Shown: positions 44,836 through 54,717 of the stretch, one piece after another
Layout of the letters: every line of letters starts with the position of its first letter
Numbering within the stretch: the stretch's first letter is position 1
Assembly: GCF_002072155.1 (NCBI RefSeq)
Contig: NZ_BDIY01000018.1
Coordinates: 26,599 to 90,598, forward strand
Length of the DNA stretch: 64,000 nt
Reading direction: 5' to 3'
DNA from: Roseovarius sp. A-2
GTDB taxonomy: Bacteria; Pseudomonadota; Alphaproteobacteria; Rhodobacterales; Rhodobacteraceae
Position numbers and translations under genes: made by a program
The notes under the pieces: generated by a model
Told to the model about the DNA's origin: nothing
Seen by the model: the letters and a program-made list of their open reading frames with translations, nothing else
Database searches by the model: none

Positions 44836-44864
44836 CATTAAAGACGGGCGGCGGTAAAGGTCAA
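44836..44864 (-). promoter_or_regulatory. Sigma70-type promoter of hrcA-grpE
   Basis: On the minus strand TTGACC (complement of 44859-44864) and TTAATG (complement of 44836-44841) are separated by exactly 17 bp, ending about 25 bp ahead of the hrcA ATG. Both boxes are close to consensus. Confidence 0.6.
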
Positions 44865-44926
44865 TCGGGCTTGCCATCCGGGGCCCGCCGCATGTATCCC
44901 CGAACCAAAGCGAAAAGGGGTACGAA

Positions 44927-45643
44927 ATGCGGCCTTCGGGTAGAGATTTAAGTGAATTACGTCCAGTTTCAATCGAAACCGGCGTGTTGAAACATGCCGA
45001 GGGGTCTTGCCTCATAAAGATGGGCGACACGCATGTTTTATGCACTGCAACAATCGAGGATCGGGTGCCGCCCTTTGTGAAGGGGACTGGTCTTGGCTGG
45101 GTGACGGCGGAGTACGGCATGCTGCCCCGCTCTACCGGAAGCCGGATGCGGCGCGAGGCGACGGCGGGCAAGCAGGGCGGCCGGACGGTGGAAATCCAGC
45201 GGTTGATCGGGCGCTCGCTGCGTGCCGGGGTGGATCGTGTGGCATTGGGCGAGCGACAGATCACCGTGGATTGCGATGTCATTCAGGCCGATGGCGGCAC
45301 GCGCTGCGCCTCGATCACCGGGGGTTGGGTTGCACTGCGCCTTGCGGTCGCAAAGCTTATGAAAGCCGGGGATGTGATCAGCGATCCGATGACTGATCCT
45401 GTGGCGGCGGTGTCTTGCGGGATCTATGCTGGTCAGCCGGTGCTCGATCTCGATTATCCCGAGGATAGCGAGGCGGGTGTTGACGGGAATTTCATCATGA
45501 CTGAATCGAAGCGGCTGATCGAGGTACAAATGAGCGCCGAAGGCGCGACCTATAGCCGAGACCAGATGAATACCTTGCTCGATCTTGCCGAGAAGGGGGT
45601 GGACACGCTTGCCACCAAACAACGTGAGGCAACGGGTGCCTAA
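44927..45643 (+). CDS. rph: Ribonuclease PH
   Basis: Phosphorolytic 3'-5' exoribonuclease that trims tRNA 3' ends. The 238-aa protein has [77 protein letters not shown] and [20 protein letters not shown] in the usual order. It diverges from hrcA and overlaps rdgB by 8 bp. Confidence 0.96.
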   Translation: MRPSGRDLSELRPVSIETGVLKHAEGSCLIKMGDTHVLCTATIEDRVPPFVKGTGLGWVTAEYGMLPRSTGSRMRREATAGKQGGRTVEIQRLIGRSLRAGVDRVALGERQITVDCDVIQADGGTRCASITGGWVALRLAVAKLMKAGDVISDPMTDPVAAVSCGIYAGQPVLDLDYPEDSEAGVDGNFIMTESKRLIEVQMSAEGATYSRDQMNTLLDLAEKGVDTLATKQREATGA

Positions 45644-46244
45644 GTTCACCGACGATACGCTGCTTGTGGCAACGCATAACACAGGCAAACTGGAGGAGAT
45701 TGCGTCGCTTCTCGGTCCTTATGGCGTGACGGTTGTCGGTGCGGCTGACAAGGGCCTGAGCGTGCCTGAGGAGACTGAGACGACATTCACGGGCAATGCG
45801 CGCATCAAGGCTCATGCGGCGGCGAAAGCCACCGGGCTGCCTGCGCTGTCGGATGATTCGGGCATCATGATCGACGCACTTGGCGGTGCGCCGGGGGTCT
45901 ATACCGCTGATTGGGCCGAAACAGAGACAGGTCGGGACTTTGTCATGGCTATGACGCGCGCGCATGACATGCTTGTCTCGAGCAAGGAGCCGCAGCCTTG
46001 GACGGCGCGGTTTTGTTGTACGTTGGTGCTAGCCTGGCCAAACGGGCAGGACGAGGTGTTCGAGGGTACGATCGAGGGTTGGATCGTGTGGCCCATGCGG
46101 GGCACGAACGGGCATGGGTATGATCCGATTTTTCAGCCCGTGGGCCAAGATGTGACCTTTGGGGAAATGGACCGTTGGGAGAAGAACCGGATCAGTCACC
46201 GAGCAGACGCATTTCAGAAATTTATTGCAGGTTGTTTTGGTTGA
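45636..46244 (+). CDS. rdgB: XTP/dITP diphosphatase (RdgB/HAM1)
   Basis: Hydrolyses non-canonical purine NTPs to monophosphates, keeping them out of DNA. The start is GTG at 45636 ([20 protein letters not shown]), inside the end of rph with GAGG upstream, giving 202 aa. Signatures: [56 protein letters not shown] and [12 protein letters not shown]. It overlaps the next gene, hemW, by 8 bp. Confidence 0.94.
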   Translation: MPKFTDDTLLVATHNTGKLEEIASLLGPYGVTVVGAADKGLSVPEETETTFTGNARIKAHAAAKATGLPALSDDSGIMIDALGGAPGVYTADWAETETGRDFVMAMTRAHDMLVSSKEPQPWTARFCCTLVLAWPNGQDEVFEGTIEGWIVWPMRGTNGHGYDPIFQPVGQDVTFGEMDRWEKNRISHRADAFQKFIAGCFG

Positions 46245-47394
46245 AGATTGGCAGACCGGTGGCTTCGGGCTTTATCTGCACTGGCCGTTCTGCGAGGCGA
46301 AATGCCCCTATTGCGATTTCAACAGCCACGTGGCGCGCGAAATAGATCACGCGCGGTGGCGGGCCGCGTATGTGCAGGAGATCAGACGTTATGCGGCGGC
46401 ACTGCCCGGGCGCGTGCTCAATAGCGTGTTTTTTGGCGGCGGTACGCCAAGTCTGATGGAGCCCGAGACGGTAGCCGTGATCCTGGACGAGGCTCGGCGC
46501 GCCTGGCCGACGGCAAATGATCTCGAAGTGACGCTGGAGGCGAACCCTAGCTCGGTGGAGGCCGGGCGATTTCGAGCCTATGGTGAGGCCGGTGTTTCGC
46601 GCGTGTCATTGGGTGTGCAAGCGTTGAATGACACTGATTTACGACAGCTCGGGCGCATTCATTCTATGGCGGAAGCTGAGCAAGCCATTGATATCGCGAG
46701 AAAATACTTTAGCCGCGTGAGCTTTGATCTGATCTATGCCCGACAGGAACAGGATCTCGCGTCTTGGCGCGATGAATTGAAGCGAGCGCTCGATATGGCG
46801 GTGGATCACCTGTCGCTCTATCAACTGACGATCGAGGGCGGGACAGCCTTTGGCGATCGTTATGCGTCGGGCAAGCTGCGCGGTCTGCCCGGTGACGATC
46901 TTGCGGCGGATATGTACCATGCGACACAGGAGATCTGCAATGCGGCGGGCATGGGGGCCTATGAGGTTTCTAACCATGCAAAGCCGGGGTCGGAATCGCG
47001 TCATAATCTGATTTACTGGCGCTACGGGGATTATATCGGCATCGGTCCCGGGGCGCATGGCAGAGTGACCCGCGCCGGGCAAAGGTATGCAACGGAGACC
47101 TGGCTTCAGCCGAATCTCTGGCTGAAGGAAGCAGAGAGCGGCCAGACCGAACGTGTCGTCACACCGCTTTCGCCTGAAACACAGGCCGGTGAGTACCTTC
47201 TAATGGGCCTCCGCATTCGCGAGGGTATTGACATGAACCGCTTTGCCACGCTGAACGGCACGCCGTTGAACGAAGACCGCTTACAGCACCTCGAAGAAAT
47301 TGGAATGCTTGAACGGCGCGGCACACGGTTGATGGCAACCCGCCAAGGGATCGCGGTTCTCAACGCGATCCTGACCCAACTTTTGCCAGATTAG
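46237..47394 (+). CDS. hemW: Radical SAM heme chaperone HemW
   Basis: HemN-like radical SAM protein that binds and delivers heme; it was earlier annotated as oxygen-independent coproporphyrinogen oxidase. The 385-aa protein has GLYLHWPFCEAKCPYCDFNS with the CxxxCxxC cluster, FFGGGTPSLM and GVQALNDTDLRQLGR. No ATG or GTG lies near the expected N-terminus; TTG at 46237, six bases past AGG and overlapping rdgB by 8 bp, is the best start. The reading continues upstream, so the start is the least certain part. Confidence 0.9.
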   Translation: MVEDWQTGGFGLYLHWPFCEAKCPYCDFNSHVAREIDHARWRAAYVQEIRRYAAALPGRVLNSVFFGGGTPSLMEPETVAVILDEARRAWPTANDLEVTLEANPSSVEAGRFRAYGEAGVSRVSLGVQALNDTDLRQLGRIHSMAEAEQAIDIARKYFSRVSFDLIYARQEQDLASWRDELKRALDMAVDHLSLYQLTIEGGTAFGDRYASGKLRGLPGDDLAADMYHATQEICNAAGMGAYEVSNHAKPGSESRHNLIYWRYGDYIGIGPGAHGRVTRAGQRYATETWLQPNLWLKEAESGQTERVVTPLSPETQAGEYLLMGLRIREGIDMNRFATLNGTPLNEDRLQHLEEIGMLERRGTRLMATRQGIAVLNAILTQLLPD

Positions 47395-47402
47395 TAGTAT
47401 TA

Positions 47403-48308
47403 TCACACGCTGAGCATGCCTATCAGACGATCGAGCTGATCCAGGGACGTGTAGCGAATCGTCATATGTCCAGTTTCCTGACCTTGCTGGTGATCTATGG
47501 AAACTGACATCGTCAGGTTTGCGGACAGGTCCTCCTCCAGGGCTATGGTGTCAGCGTCCTTTACCACTGATCCCGACCTCGATCCGCCGGATTTACTGCC
47601 GGTCCTGCTCGGTTCCCCCTCGGATTTGGCGAGTTTTTCCGTCTCGCGGACGGACAAGGATCTCCGGATAACCTCACGTGCCAGCGCCGCTGGATCCTGA
47701 GATGTTATGAGCGCCCGGGCATGCCCCGAAGACAACCGTCCCTCGCGTAGGTAGACCAGAACTTCGTCGGGCAAGTTCAGCAGGCGGACCGCGTTGGCGA
47801 TATGACTGCGACTCTTGCCTAGGACCTCGGCAAGCTTTTCCTGAGTGTGCCCGAACTTGGTCATGAGCTGGCTATAACCCGTAGCTTCTTCGACTGGGTT
47901 CAGGTCAGTACGCTGGATATTCTCGATGATCGCGACCTCAAGAACCTCTGTGTCGTTGAAATCGCGAAGAATGACCGGAATGTCATGCAACTGCGCCATT
48001 TGTGCGGCGCGCCAACGACGCTCACCGGCAACGATTTCATAGGCGTCTTGCTGACGCGGGCTCTGGCGCACGATCAGAGGCTGTATTATGCCCTTTTCTG
48101 CGATTGACCGCGATAAATCCGCAAGAGACTCGGCATCGAAGTGTCGCCTTGGTTGCTCCGGATTCGGGTGAACCCGCGTAATGGGCACCATCATGTCCGG
48201 CTGACGAGAAGCGTTTCCGTCCGACTTCTCTCCCGGCTCGTTGACATCGGCCATTAGCGCCGAAAGCCCTCGGCCCAACCCTCGGTTCTGTGTTTTCTTA
48301 CTGCTCAT
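47403..48308 (-). CDS. parB: Chromosome-partitioning protein ParB
   Basis: CTP-dependent DNA clamp that loads at parS and spreads, organising the origin region. In 301 aa: N-terminal GLGRGLSALMADV, the CTP-binding region with PRRHFDAESLADLSRSIAEK and the GERRWRAAQMA box, the helix-turn-helix TQEKLAEVLGKSRSHIANAV, and a C-terminal dimer domain ending RYTSLDQLDRLIGML. Two parS sites lie 1.4 and 3.3 kb away, in rsmG and mnmG. It follows parA by 18 bp. Confidence 0.96.
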   Translation of the reverse strand: MSSKKTQNRGLGRGLSALMADVNEPGEKSDGNASRQPDMMVPITRVHPNPEQPRRHFDAESLADLSRSIAEKGIIQPLIVRQSPRQQDAYEIVAGERRWRAAQMAQLHDIPVILRDFNDTEVLEVAIIENIQRTDLNPVEEATGYSQLMTKFGHTQEKLAEVLGKSRSHIANAVRLLNLPDEVLVYLREGRLSSGHARALITSQDPAALAREVIRRSLSVRETEKLAKSEGEPSRTGSKSGGSRSGSVVKDADTIALEEDLSANLTMSVSIDHQQGQETGHMTIRYTSLDQLDRLIGMLSV

Positions 48309-48326
48309 CGCGAACTTCCTTCCTGC

Positions 48327-49142
48327 TCAGGCCGCGGCGGGTGTACTTTTTTCCAGCAATTCACGTGCAAGATCCCGATATGCCTGCGCGCCCTTGGATT
48401 GAGAATCATAATTGAGAACGGGCAGAGCATAGGACGGGGCCTCGCTGAGACGTACGTTCCGGGGTATTCTTGTCCGGAAGACGAGGTCTCCGAGATTGTC
48501 ACGCGCATCCTTTTCCACCTGTGCAGAAAGGTTGTTTCGTGTGTCGACCATGGTGAGAACAACACCCTCAATCCGCAAGGCCGTATTGGCGCTCTGCCGC
48601 ACCTCGCGCACAGTGAGCATGAGCTGGGACAGCCCTTCAAGGGCGAAGAACTCACTTTGCAAGGGAATGAGCACCGAATGTGCGGCAACCATCGCATTGA
48701 TCGTCAACAGATTGAGCGACGGGGGGCAATCTATAAGTATGACATCTATGTCAAAACCTTCCATTGCATGCTGGCGTAGCGCATCATGGAGCAGAAAGCT
48801 GCGCTTTTCGTTCGACATCAGCTCCAGATCCGCCGATGAGAGGTCGACCGTGGCGGGGATGATATTCAAATTTTCATGCGCTGTTTTCTGAATGATATCG
48901 GTGAGCGGAACGTCGTCCAGAAGCAGATCGTAGGTAGTATATTCGCGCGCTTCCAAATCGATCCCCAGCCCGGTTGACGCGTTTCCTTGAGGATCTAAGT
49001 CGACGATAAGGACCCGCTTGCCGTTCTCGGCCAATGCAGCTCCTAAGTTTATGGTGGTCGTCGTTTTGCCAACGCCACCTTTTTGATTGGCTATCGCGAT
49101 TATCTTGGGTGTTACATTGCAGGTCGGGTCAGGCACGGACAA
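48327..49142 (-). CDS. parA: Chromosome-partitioning ATPase ParA
   Basis: Deviant Walker ATPase that moves ParB-parS complexes and helps segregate origins. The 271-aa protein has IIAIANQKGGVGKTTTTINL with the deviant Walker A, VLIVDLDPQGNASTGLGI, LIDCPPSLNLLTINA and the C-terminal RNVRLSEAPSYALPVL. It overlaps rsmG by 14 bp and is followed by parB, forming the origin-proximal rsmG-parA-parB run. Confidence 0.96.
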   Translation of the reverse strand: MSVPDPTCNVTPKIIAIANQKGGVGKTTTTINLGAALAENGKRVLIVDLDPQGNASTGLGIDLEAREYTTYDLLLDDVPLTDIIQKTAHENLNIIPATVDLSSADLELMSNEKRSFLLHDALRQHAMEGFDIDVILIDCPPSLNLLTINAMVAAHSVLIPLQSEFFALEGLSQLMLTVREVRQSANTALRIEGVVLTMVDTRNNLSAQVEKDARDNLGDLVFRTRIPRNVRLSEAPSYALPVLNYDSQSKGAQAYRDLARELLEKSTPAAA

Positions 49143-49734
49143 CTCCTGTGACGCTCAAGATGACGGGGCCGGGTTCAGTCTTGCTTTTAGCAATCCTGTA
49201 ATCGAATTGCCACTTGGATTGAGCGACTTCGACCTCTTCCCGCCAGTTTTCTCCCTTCGGAAACAGAGCTTTCCCGGTGGAGCTTAGATGTCTATCCGCA
49301 AAACCGATCAGTGTGGACAAATCAGCCAAGGCGCGTGCTGAGACAACATCAGCCCCTTGCGGTGGCACGGCCTCGATACGGTCCGTGATTACAGTTGCGT
49401 TTACGCCGGTTTCTCGAATGATCGTGCGCAGAAATGCGGATTTTCTGGCATCGCTTTCGATGAGAGTGCATTTTAGCGGTGCGCGGCGCTCTGTGCCGAT
49501 GATGGCGACGACCAGACCGGGGAATCCACCACCGGAGCCGAGATCCACCCAACTGGTCACATTCTCCTCTGCGAGATCCAGAAGTTGCGCGGAATCCAGA
49601 ATGTGACGCGTCCACAGTTGATTGAGAGACGACCGCGACACGAGATTGATTCGCGGGTTCCATTTCCTGAGGAGCGTGGCGTAGATTTCGAGACGCTCTT
49701 GTGTTTCACGTGAAACACGCAGATCGGGCGTCAT
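49129..49734 (-). CDS. rsmG: 16S rRNA (guanine-N7) methyltransferase RsmG
   Basis: Methylates G527 of 16S rRNA using SAM. The 201-aa Rossmann protein has [37 protein letters not shown] (SAM site) and [14 protein letters not shown]. The N-terminal residues VSRET are encoded by a perfect parS site (49702-49717). The start overlaps the mnmG stop by 4 bp. Confidence 0.95.
   Translation of the reverse strand: MTPDLRVSRETQERLEIYATLLRKWNPRINLVSRSSLNQLWTRHILDSAQLLDLAEENVTSWVDLGSGGGFPGLVVAIIGTERRAPLKCTLIESDARKSAFLRTIIRETGVNATVITDRIEAVPPQGADVVSARALADLSTLIGFADRHLSSTGKALFPKGENWREEVEVAQSKWQFDYRIAKSKTEPGPVILSVTGVVRA
49702..49717. other. parS centromere site (perfect match)
   Basis: TGTTTCACGTGAAACA, the exact 16-bp ParB-binding palindrome, lies inside codons 7-11 or so of rsmG, where it encodes VSRET on the minus strand. 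ParB and ParA are encoded in the same run about 1-2 kb away. Confidence 0.92.
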
Positions 49735-51593
49735 GCGCGCTTGGCCCGCTCAGCCTGACGAAGTCGCGCCAGGATCAACGTCAAGGCCGCGGGTGTCATA
49801 CCATCAATCCGTGCGGCTTGCGCGAGGTCTTGAGGTCTGACGGCATTCAGCTTGGATTTCAACTCATTGGAAAGGCCCTGAAGGACTTCGAAATCGAAAT
49901 CGTGCGGGATTGCCTGCGCTTCGTCGCGCCGAAGCATCGCCACATCAGACGCTTGCCGCTTTATGTAGTTCGCATAAAGCGCGTCGTTCGACAGCTGTTG
50001 CCGGATGTCCTCTCCAATACTCGCGAGGCGCGAATCCAAAGCGCAAAGACTTTCGAACGTCACATCTGGAAATGCCAAAACCTCAAACCCGGTCCGCCGC
50101 GTCCCGTCCTGATTTACGCCGACGCCCGCAGATTGGAGCTCCTTTGGTGTGTATGTACGCGCCTCCAACGCGGTTCTAGCTTTCTCGAGGCGTTGCATGC
50201 GCGCCTCGAACATGGCCTTACGCTCTTCGCTGGCGCACCCGATTCGAAGCGCGACCGGAGTCAGTCGTTGATCCGCGTTATCTGCTCGAAGCGATAGGCG
50301 AAACTCCGCACGCGACGTGAACATCCGATACGGCTCGCTTACACCGCGAGTCGTTAGATCGTCAATCATGACACCGATATAACTCTCGGAGCGACTGAAG
50401 CGCAGAGGATCTCTTTCTTTAGCGTACAGCGCAGCGTTCAGACCCGCCACGAGACCTTGTGCGGCCGCCTCCTCGTATCCCGTCGTGCCATTGATCTGCC
50501 CAGCGAAAAACAGACCAGGAACGCCCTTTACGCCGAGATGTTGATCAAGAGTCCGCGGATCGACATAATCATATTCTATAGCATAGCCGGGTTGCAGAAT
50601 CTTTGCCTGCTCAAGCCCCCGAATGGAACGAACGTATGACTCCTGAACCGCTTCCGGGAGTGACGTCGATATACCGTTCGGATAGATCGTATCGTCGGAC
50701 AGGCTTTCAGGCTCCAGAAAAATCTGATGGGACGCCTTATCCGAAAACCGAACGACCTTATCCTCGATTGACGGGCAATATCTCGGACCAACACCGTCAA
50801 TTCGACCCCCATACATTGCAGAATGCGTGAGATTATCTCGGATGATCTCGTGGGTTTTTTCGTTTGTATGTGTGATCCCGCAAGATACCTGCCGCGCAAA
50901 CGGGGTTTTCGAGAAGAACGAGAACAGCACCGGATCATCGTCTGGCGGCTGCGAATCGAGTATCTCCCAATTGATTGTCTTCCCATCCAGTCGCGGGGGC
51001 GTTCCTGTTTTCAGGCGCCCCATCGGCAAGCCGAGCTCGTCTATCCGCGCCGCCAGACCCACGCTGGGGGGATCGCCCAGCCTGCCGCCGGGCTTTGTGA
51101 CGTTACCAATATGAATCACGCCACGCAAGAACGTGCCCGTGGTCAGTATAACGGCTCTGGCACGGATCACACTGCCATCTTTCAAGCAGACGCCGGTCAC
51201 CCGATCACCTTGCATGACGAAATCAGCGACCTCTCCAAAAAGAACCTCAAGACCCGAGCGCTGCTCAAGCACCTGCTGCATAGCGTCGCGGTACAGCTTT
51301 CGATCTGCCTGTGCTCTGGGGCCCTGGACTGCAGGTCCTTTACGCCGATTTAGCAAGCGAAACTGAATTCCGGCCCTGTCGGCCACGTGCCCCATGACCC
51401 CGTCCAGCGCGTCGATCTCGCGCACGAGATGGCCCTTACCCAGACCACCGATCGCAGGGTTGCATGACATGGTACCAATATCACGCGCAGAAAGAGTGAT
51501 CAGTGCCGTCGTCGCGCCCATTCGTGCCGAGGCATGTGCGGCATCGGCACCCGCATGCCCGCCACCGATAACAATGACATCGAAATGTTTCAC
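49731..51593 (-). CDS. mnmG: tRNA uridine-5-carboxymethylaminomethyl modification enzyme MnmG (GidA)
   Basis: With MnmE it installs cmnm5 on the wobble uridine of several tRNAs, using FAD and methylene-THF. The 620-aa protein starts with GTG at 51593: [20 protein letters not shown] has the FAD motif, followed by [37 protein letters not shown] [36 protein letters not shown] and [20 protein letters not shown]. The start codon is inside a parS site. It follows mnmE by 12 bp. Confidence 0.96.
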   Translation of the reverse strand: MKHFDVIVIGGGHAGADAAHASARMGATTALITLSARDIGTMSCNPAIGGLGKGHLVREIDALDGVMGHVADRAGIQFRLLNRRKGPAVQGPRAQADRKLYRDAMQQVLEQRSGLEVLFGEVADFVMQGDRVTGVCLKDGSVIRARAVILTTGTFLRGVIHIGNVTKPGGRLGDPPSVGLAARIDELGLPMGRLKTGTPPRLDGKTINWEILDSQPPDDDPVLFSFFSKTPFARQVSCGITHTNEKTHEIIRDNLTHSAMYGGRIDGVGPRYCPSIEDKVVRFSDKASHQIFLEPESLSDDTIYPNGISTSLPEAVQESYVRSIRGLEQAKILQPGYAIEYDYVDPRTLDQHLGVKGVPGLFFAGQINGTTGYEEAAAQGLVAGLNAALYAKERDPLRFSRSESYIGVMIDDLTTRGVSEPYRMFTSRAEFRLSLRADNADQRLTPVALRIGCASEERKAMFEARMQRLEKARTALEARTYTPKELQSAGVGVNQDGTRRTGFEVLAFPDVTFESLCALDSRLASIGEDIRQQLSNDALYANYIKRQASDVAMLRRDEAQAIPHDFDFEVLQGLSNELKSKLNAVRPQDLAQAARIDGMTPAALTLILARLRQAERAKRA

Positions 51594-51601
51594 GTGAAAC
51601 G
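51586..51601. other. parS centromere site (one mismatch), across the mnmG start codon
   Basis: TGTTTCACGTGAAACG matches the ParB-binding palindrome at 15 of 16 positions. The mnmG GTG start (complement of 51591-51593) lies inside it, so ParB loading and mnmG translation initiation share sequence. Confidence 0.88.
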
Positions 51602-51605
51602 CTCC

Positions 51606-52895
51606 TTACTTCCCGAGGCAGAAGCTCGAGAATATCTCGTCCAGGACTGCCTCAACATCAATCCGTCCCACCAAAGAATCAAGGGCCCGGATCGCGCTGT
51701 GCAACTCCTCAGCTGCAATGTCAGCGCAAGACTCGCCGCCTTCAACCATCGAAAGGGCGGACTCAAGCGCCCTCATGCCGAGACGCATTGCCTCCTCATG
51801 CCTTATCCGAACTGCGACCCCCACTGAGGCCGATCTTTCCTCAAGAACATCACCTACTCGCTTTACAAGCCCGTCTACGCCCTTGCCCGTCAACCCGGAA
51901 ACGGAGCCATCGTTATCATTCCGCAAGTCCCCCTTTCCAAACAGACACAGGTCACCTTCCAAAAATAGATCCGGCGGCGGTGCCTCCCCATCACTCAGGA
52001 AGACACGAAGGTCGGCGGTCCGCGCGCGCTCCTTCGCGCGCTCGACACCGATGGTCTCTACGGCATCCTTCGTTTCCCGCAACCCGGCGGTATCCAGCAA
52101 CGTCACCGGCAACCCCCTGAGATCCATTCTTACCTCAATAACGTCCCGTGTTGTACCCGCGTATTCAGACGTAATGGCCGCTTCGCGTCCGGCTAGCGCG
52201 TTCAGTAAGGTGGACTTGCCGATGTTAGGTGGTCCCAGGATCGCAACTTCAAACCCCTCCCGGATACGCTCCGCTACTGTGCGACCTTCAATCTGCACAG
52301 TCAAATCAGCAATCACCTGGCTAAGGATCGAAACAACTTCAGGAGAAACATCAACGGGCACATCTTCATCGGCGAAATCGATGGTCGCCTCAACCAGCGC
52401 CACAGCCCGTATCAGCATTCGCCGCCATTCCGCCGCCTTTAAGCCAAGTTCACCCGAAAGAAGCCGCATCGCCTGCCGCCTCTGCGCCTCGGTCTCAGCG
52501 TCTATAAGATCGGCAAGCGCCTCCACCTGGGTCAGATCGAGGCGTTCATTAGCAAGTGCGCGCCTGGTAAACTCCCCCGCGTCCGCCGCACGCAATCCAG
52601 CAATACGTCCTAAACGACGCAAAACGGCACTGACAACCGCCTGGCTACCATGGGTCTGAAGCTCAAGCACAGGCTCCCCCGTAAAACTCGCTCCATCCTC
52701 AAAATACAAAACAAGCGCCTCATCCAGACGCTCTCCCTCATCGTCATACAAGACCCGTAATGTCGCCTTACGCGGCGTCAGCGGCCCACCGAAAAACTGC
52801 TGCGCAACCTCCGGGACAGCCGGACCAGATATCCGTATAATCGCCACACCGGCCTTACCCCGAGCAGTTGACAGCGCAAAGATCGTATCCATCAC
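51606..52895 (-). CDS. mnmE: tRNA modification GTPase MnmE (TrmE/ThdF)
   Basis: GTPase partner of MnmG in wobble-uridine modification. The 429-aa protein has the N-terminal folate-binding domain ([20 protein letters not shown]), a helical domain interrupted by the G domain ([38 protein letters not shown]) and the C-terminal catalytic tetrapeptide as CLGK. Two adjacent ATGs (52895 and 52892) can serve as start. It lies 18 bp past rho. Confidence 0.95.
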   Translation of the reverse strand: MMDTIFALSTARGKAGVAIIRISGPAVPEVAQQFFGGPLTPRKATLRVLYDDEGERLDEALVLYFEDGASFTGEPVLELQTHGSQAVVSAVLRRLGRIAGLRAADAGEFTRRALANERLDLTQVEALADLIDAETEAQRRQAMRLLSGELGLKAAEWRRMLIRAVALVEATIDFADEDVPVDVSPEVVSILSQVIADLTVQIEGRTVAERIREGFEVAILGPPNIGKSTLLNALAGREAAITSEYAGTTRDVIEVRMDLRGLPVTLLDTAGLRETKDAVETIGVERAKERARTADLRVFLSDGEAPPPDLFLEGDLCLFGKGDLRNDNDGSVSGLTGKGVDGLVKRVGDVLEERSASVGVAVRIRHEEAMRLGMRALESALSMVEGGESCADIAAEELHSAIRALDSLVGRIDVEAVLDEIFSSFCLGK

Positions 52896-52913
52896 ACGAC
52901 CTCGCTTTCAAAC

Positions 52914-54185
52914 CTAAGTGTTCATGGAATCGAAAAATTCCGTGTTCGTCTTGGTTTGTTTCAGTTTGGACAGAAGGAACTCGACGGCATCGGTCGTCCC
53001 CATAGGATTGAGAATACGCCGCAGAACAAACGTCTTCTGGAGATCGTTTCGATCGATCAGCAGGTCTTCCTTCCGAGTGCCTGATTTGAGGATATCAATC
53101 GCCGGGAAGATCCGCTTATCCGCTACCTTCCGATCAAGGACAATCTCCGAATTCCCCGTACCCTTGAATTCCTCGAAGATCACCTCATCCATACGACTGC
53201 CGGTATCAATCAGTGCTGTTGCGATGATCGTGAGAGAACCGCCCTCCTCGATGTTACGCGCCGCCCCGAAAAACCTTTTCGGTCGCTGCAATGCATTGGC
53301 ATCAACGCCACCCGTCAGCACCTTACCCGAACTCGGGACCACGGTGTTGAACGCACGACCGAGACGGGTAATGGAATCGAGCAGAATCACAACGTCCCGC
53401 TTGTGTTCGACAAGCCGCTTAGCCTTTTCAATCACCATCTCGGATACGGCCACGTGGCGAGTCGCGGGCTCGTCAAAAGTCGAGCTCACAACCTCACCCT
53501 TGACCGACCGCTGCATATCGGTGACTTCCTCAGGACGCTCGTCGATCAGAAGAACGATGAGATAGCACTCCGGATGGTTCTTCTCGATGCTGTTCGCGAT
53601 ATTCTGCAAAAGAACCGTCTTGCCTGTCCTCGGCGGCGCAACAATCAAAGACCGCTGCCCCTTCCCGATAGGAGCCACAAGATCAATGACGCGCGCCGAA
53701 CGGTCCTTCACCGTGGGGTCCTCGACCTCCATCGTCAGCCGCTCATCGGGATATAGCGGTGTCAGGTTGTCGAACGCGATCTTGTGTCTGGCGCGCTCAG
53801 GCTCCTGAAAGTTGATTTGTGTCACAGAGGTTAGTGCGAAATAGCGTTCGTTCTCGTCCGGCTGACGCATCTCCCCCTCGATACTATCCCCTGTACGCAG
53901 GGAATATTGCCGGATCATCTCAGGCGACACGTAAATGTCATCAGGTCCCGGAAGATAATTCGCCTCGGGCGACCGCAAGAAACCAAAACCATCCTGAAGA
54001 ACTTCGAGCACCCCGTCCCCGAAAACGATCCAGCCCTCATCTGCGCGCTCTTTCAGGATCGAGAACATCATCTCGCCCTTACGCATGGTCGACGCATTCT
54101 CGATATCAAGCTCTTCGGCAATCGCGAGCAAATCCTTGGCGCTGTGCGCCTTTAGATCCGAAAGATTCAAGCGATCGTCAGACAT
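52914..54185 (-). CDS. rho: Transcription termination factor Rho
   Basis: Hexameric RNA-dependent ATPase that ends transcription at C-rich unstructured sites. In 423 aa: N-terminal helix bundle ([20 protein letters not shown]), RNA-binding cold-shock domain ([20 protein letters not shown]), Walker [17 protein letters not shown], Walker [16 protein letters not shown] and Q/R-loop region [11 protein letters not shown]. The start at 54185 ([12 protein letters not shown]) is chosen over ATG 54209 because it matches the family N-terminus. It is the first leftward gene next to the putative origin. Confidence 0.96.
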   Translation of the reverse strand: MSDDRLNLSDLKAHSAKDLLAIAEELDIENASTMRKGEMMFSILKERADEGWIVFGDGVLEVLQDGFGFLRSPEANYLPGPDDIYVSPEMIRQYSLRTGDSIEGEMRQPDENERYFALTSVTQINFQEPERARHKIAFDNLTPLYPDERLTMEVEDPTVKDRSARVIDLVAPIGKGQRSLIVAPPRTGKTVLLQNIANSIEKNHPECYLIVLLIDERPEEVTDMQRSVKGEVVSSTFDEPATRHVAVSEMVIEKAKRLVEHKRDVVILLDSITRLGRAFNTVVPSSGKVLTGGVDANALQRPKRFFGAARNIEEGGSLTIIATALIDTGSRMDEVIFEEFKGTGNSEIVLDRKVADKRIFPAIDILKSGTRKEDLLIDRNDLQKTFVLRRILNPMGTTDAVEFLLSKLKQTKTNTEFFDSMNT

Positions 54186-54477
54186 GTCTATATCCTGTGC
54201 TGTCACCATTAACTGGTGCGAAAGTGTCTCAGAAGGGGAATCAGTGCGACCAGGACGGTCACGACACGTTCCTACGCTGCTCGTGGTACTGCGTCAATCA
54301 TGATTGGGATCAGCACGCCGATCCACATTACGACATTAAAAGAATAAATATTTAAGAGTATTGATGATTTAGGTAGGCATCCGGTGGTCTGTTGATTTTT
54401 TGTTTATCCAACGACATATCAACATCATCCCGAACCGAAAGATATAGGGCTGACAGTGGAGGCTCGAAGCTGGATCG

Positions 54478-54507
54478 ATAAATTATCAATAAATATCAAT
54501 AATTTAT
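54478..54507. repeat. AT-rich inverted and direct repeats in the putative oriC
   Basis: ATAAATTAT (54478-54486) and ATAATTTAT (54499-54507) form a perfect inverted repeat around 12 bases. The same stretch holds ATCAATAA twice, at 54485-54492 and 54495-54502, a 10-bp period. It is a plausible DNA-unwinding element. Confidence 0.6.
54494..54506 (+). promoter_or_regulatory. IHF consensus site in the putative oriC
   Basis: TATCAATAATTTA matches WATCAANNNNTTR at every fixed position. IHF bends origin DNA in Caulobacter and E. coli. In AT-rich DNA chance matches are more likely, so occupancy is inferred. Confidence 0.5.
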
Positions 54508-54717
54508 GAAAACAATATTCAGCGTTTCATTTCCAAACCCTGTTCATGACGAGTACCTGCCAGTCTTCTTCACAGCAGGCACTTATGCTTTTCCACATGG
54601 GATGGAATGTTTGTAACCTCTTCGAATATCTGCGGATTGACGATATCCACCGCAGTCGATGGATCAATAACAGCCGCACTTCTGAGAAATACCCGAGATC
54701 TTCATGAGGTTATGCAC

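Larger units (their letters stand above)
54295..54660. other. Putative chromosomal replication origin (oriC)
   Basis: The 532-bp gap between rho and maf (54186-54717) holds no gene and is markedly AT-rich at 54330-54375 and 54470-54530. It contains the palindrome CAATCATGATTG (54295-54306) and DnaA-box-like nonamers CGATCCACA (54319-54327), TTATCCAAC (54404-54412), TTTTCCACA (54589-54597) and ATATCCACC (54643-54651). It also has a 9-bp inverted repeat and a consensus IHF site. Genes on both sides are transcribed away from it. In Caulobacter the origin lies between this same rho/gid/par side and the maf-aroE-coaE-dnaQ-secB side. The boxes are mostly non-consensus, so the call rests mainly on synteny and composition. 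Confidence 0.7.

Noticed and set aside
44811..44926. CIRCE operator expected near hrcA-grpE
   Set aside because: No TTAGCACTC-N9-GAGTGCTAA palindrome or close variant is present in the gap.
48358..48371. parS-like TTCACGTGCAA inside parA
   Set aside because: Only the TCACGTG core matches; the outer positions of the palindrome differ.
54336..54355. CtrA box (TTAA-N7-TTAA) in the putative origin
   Set aside because: The two TTAA half-sites are separated by 12 bases, not 7.
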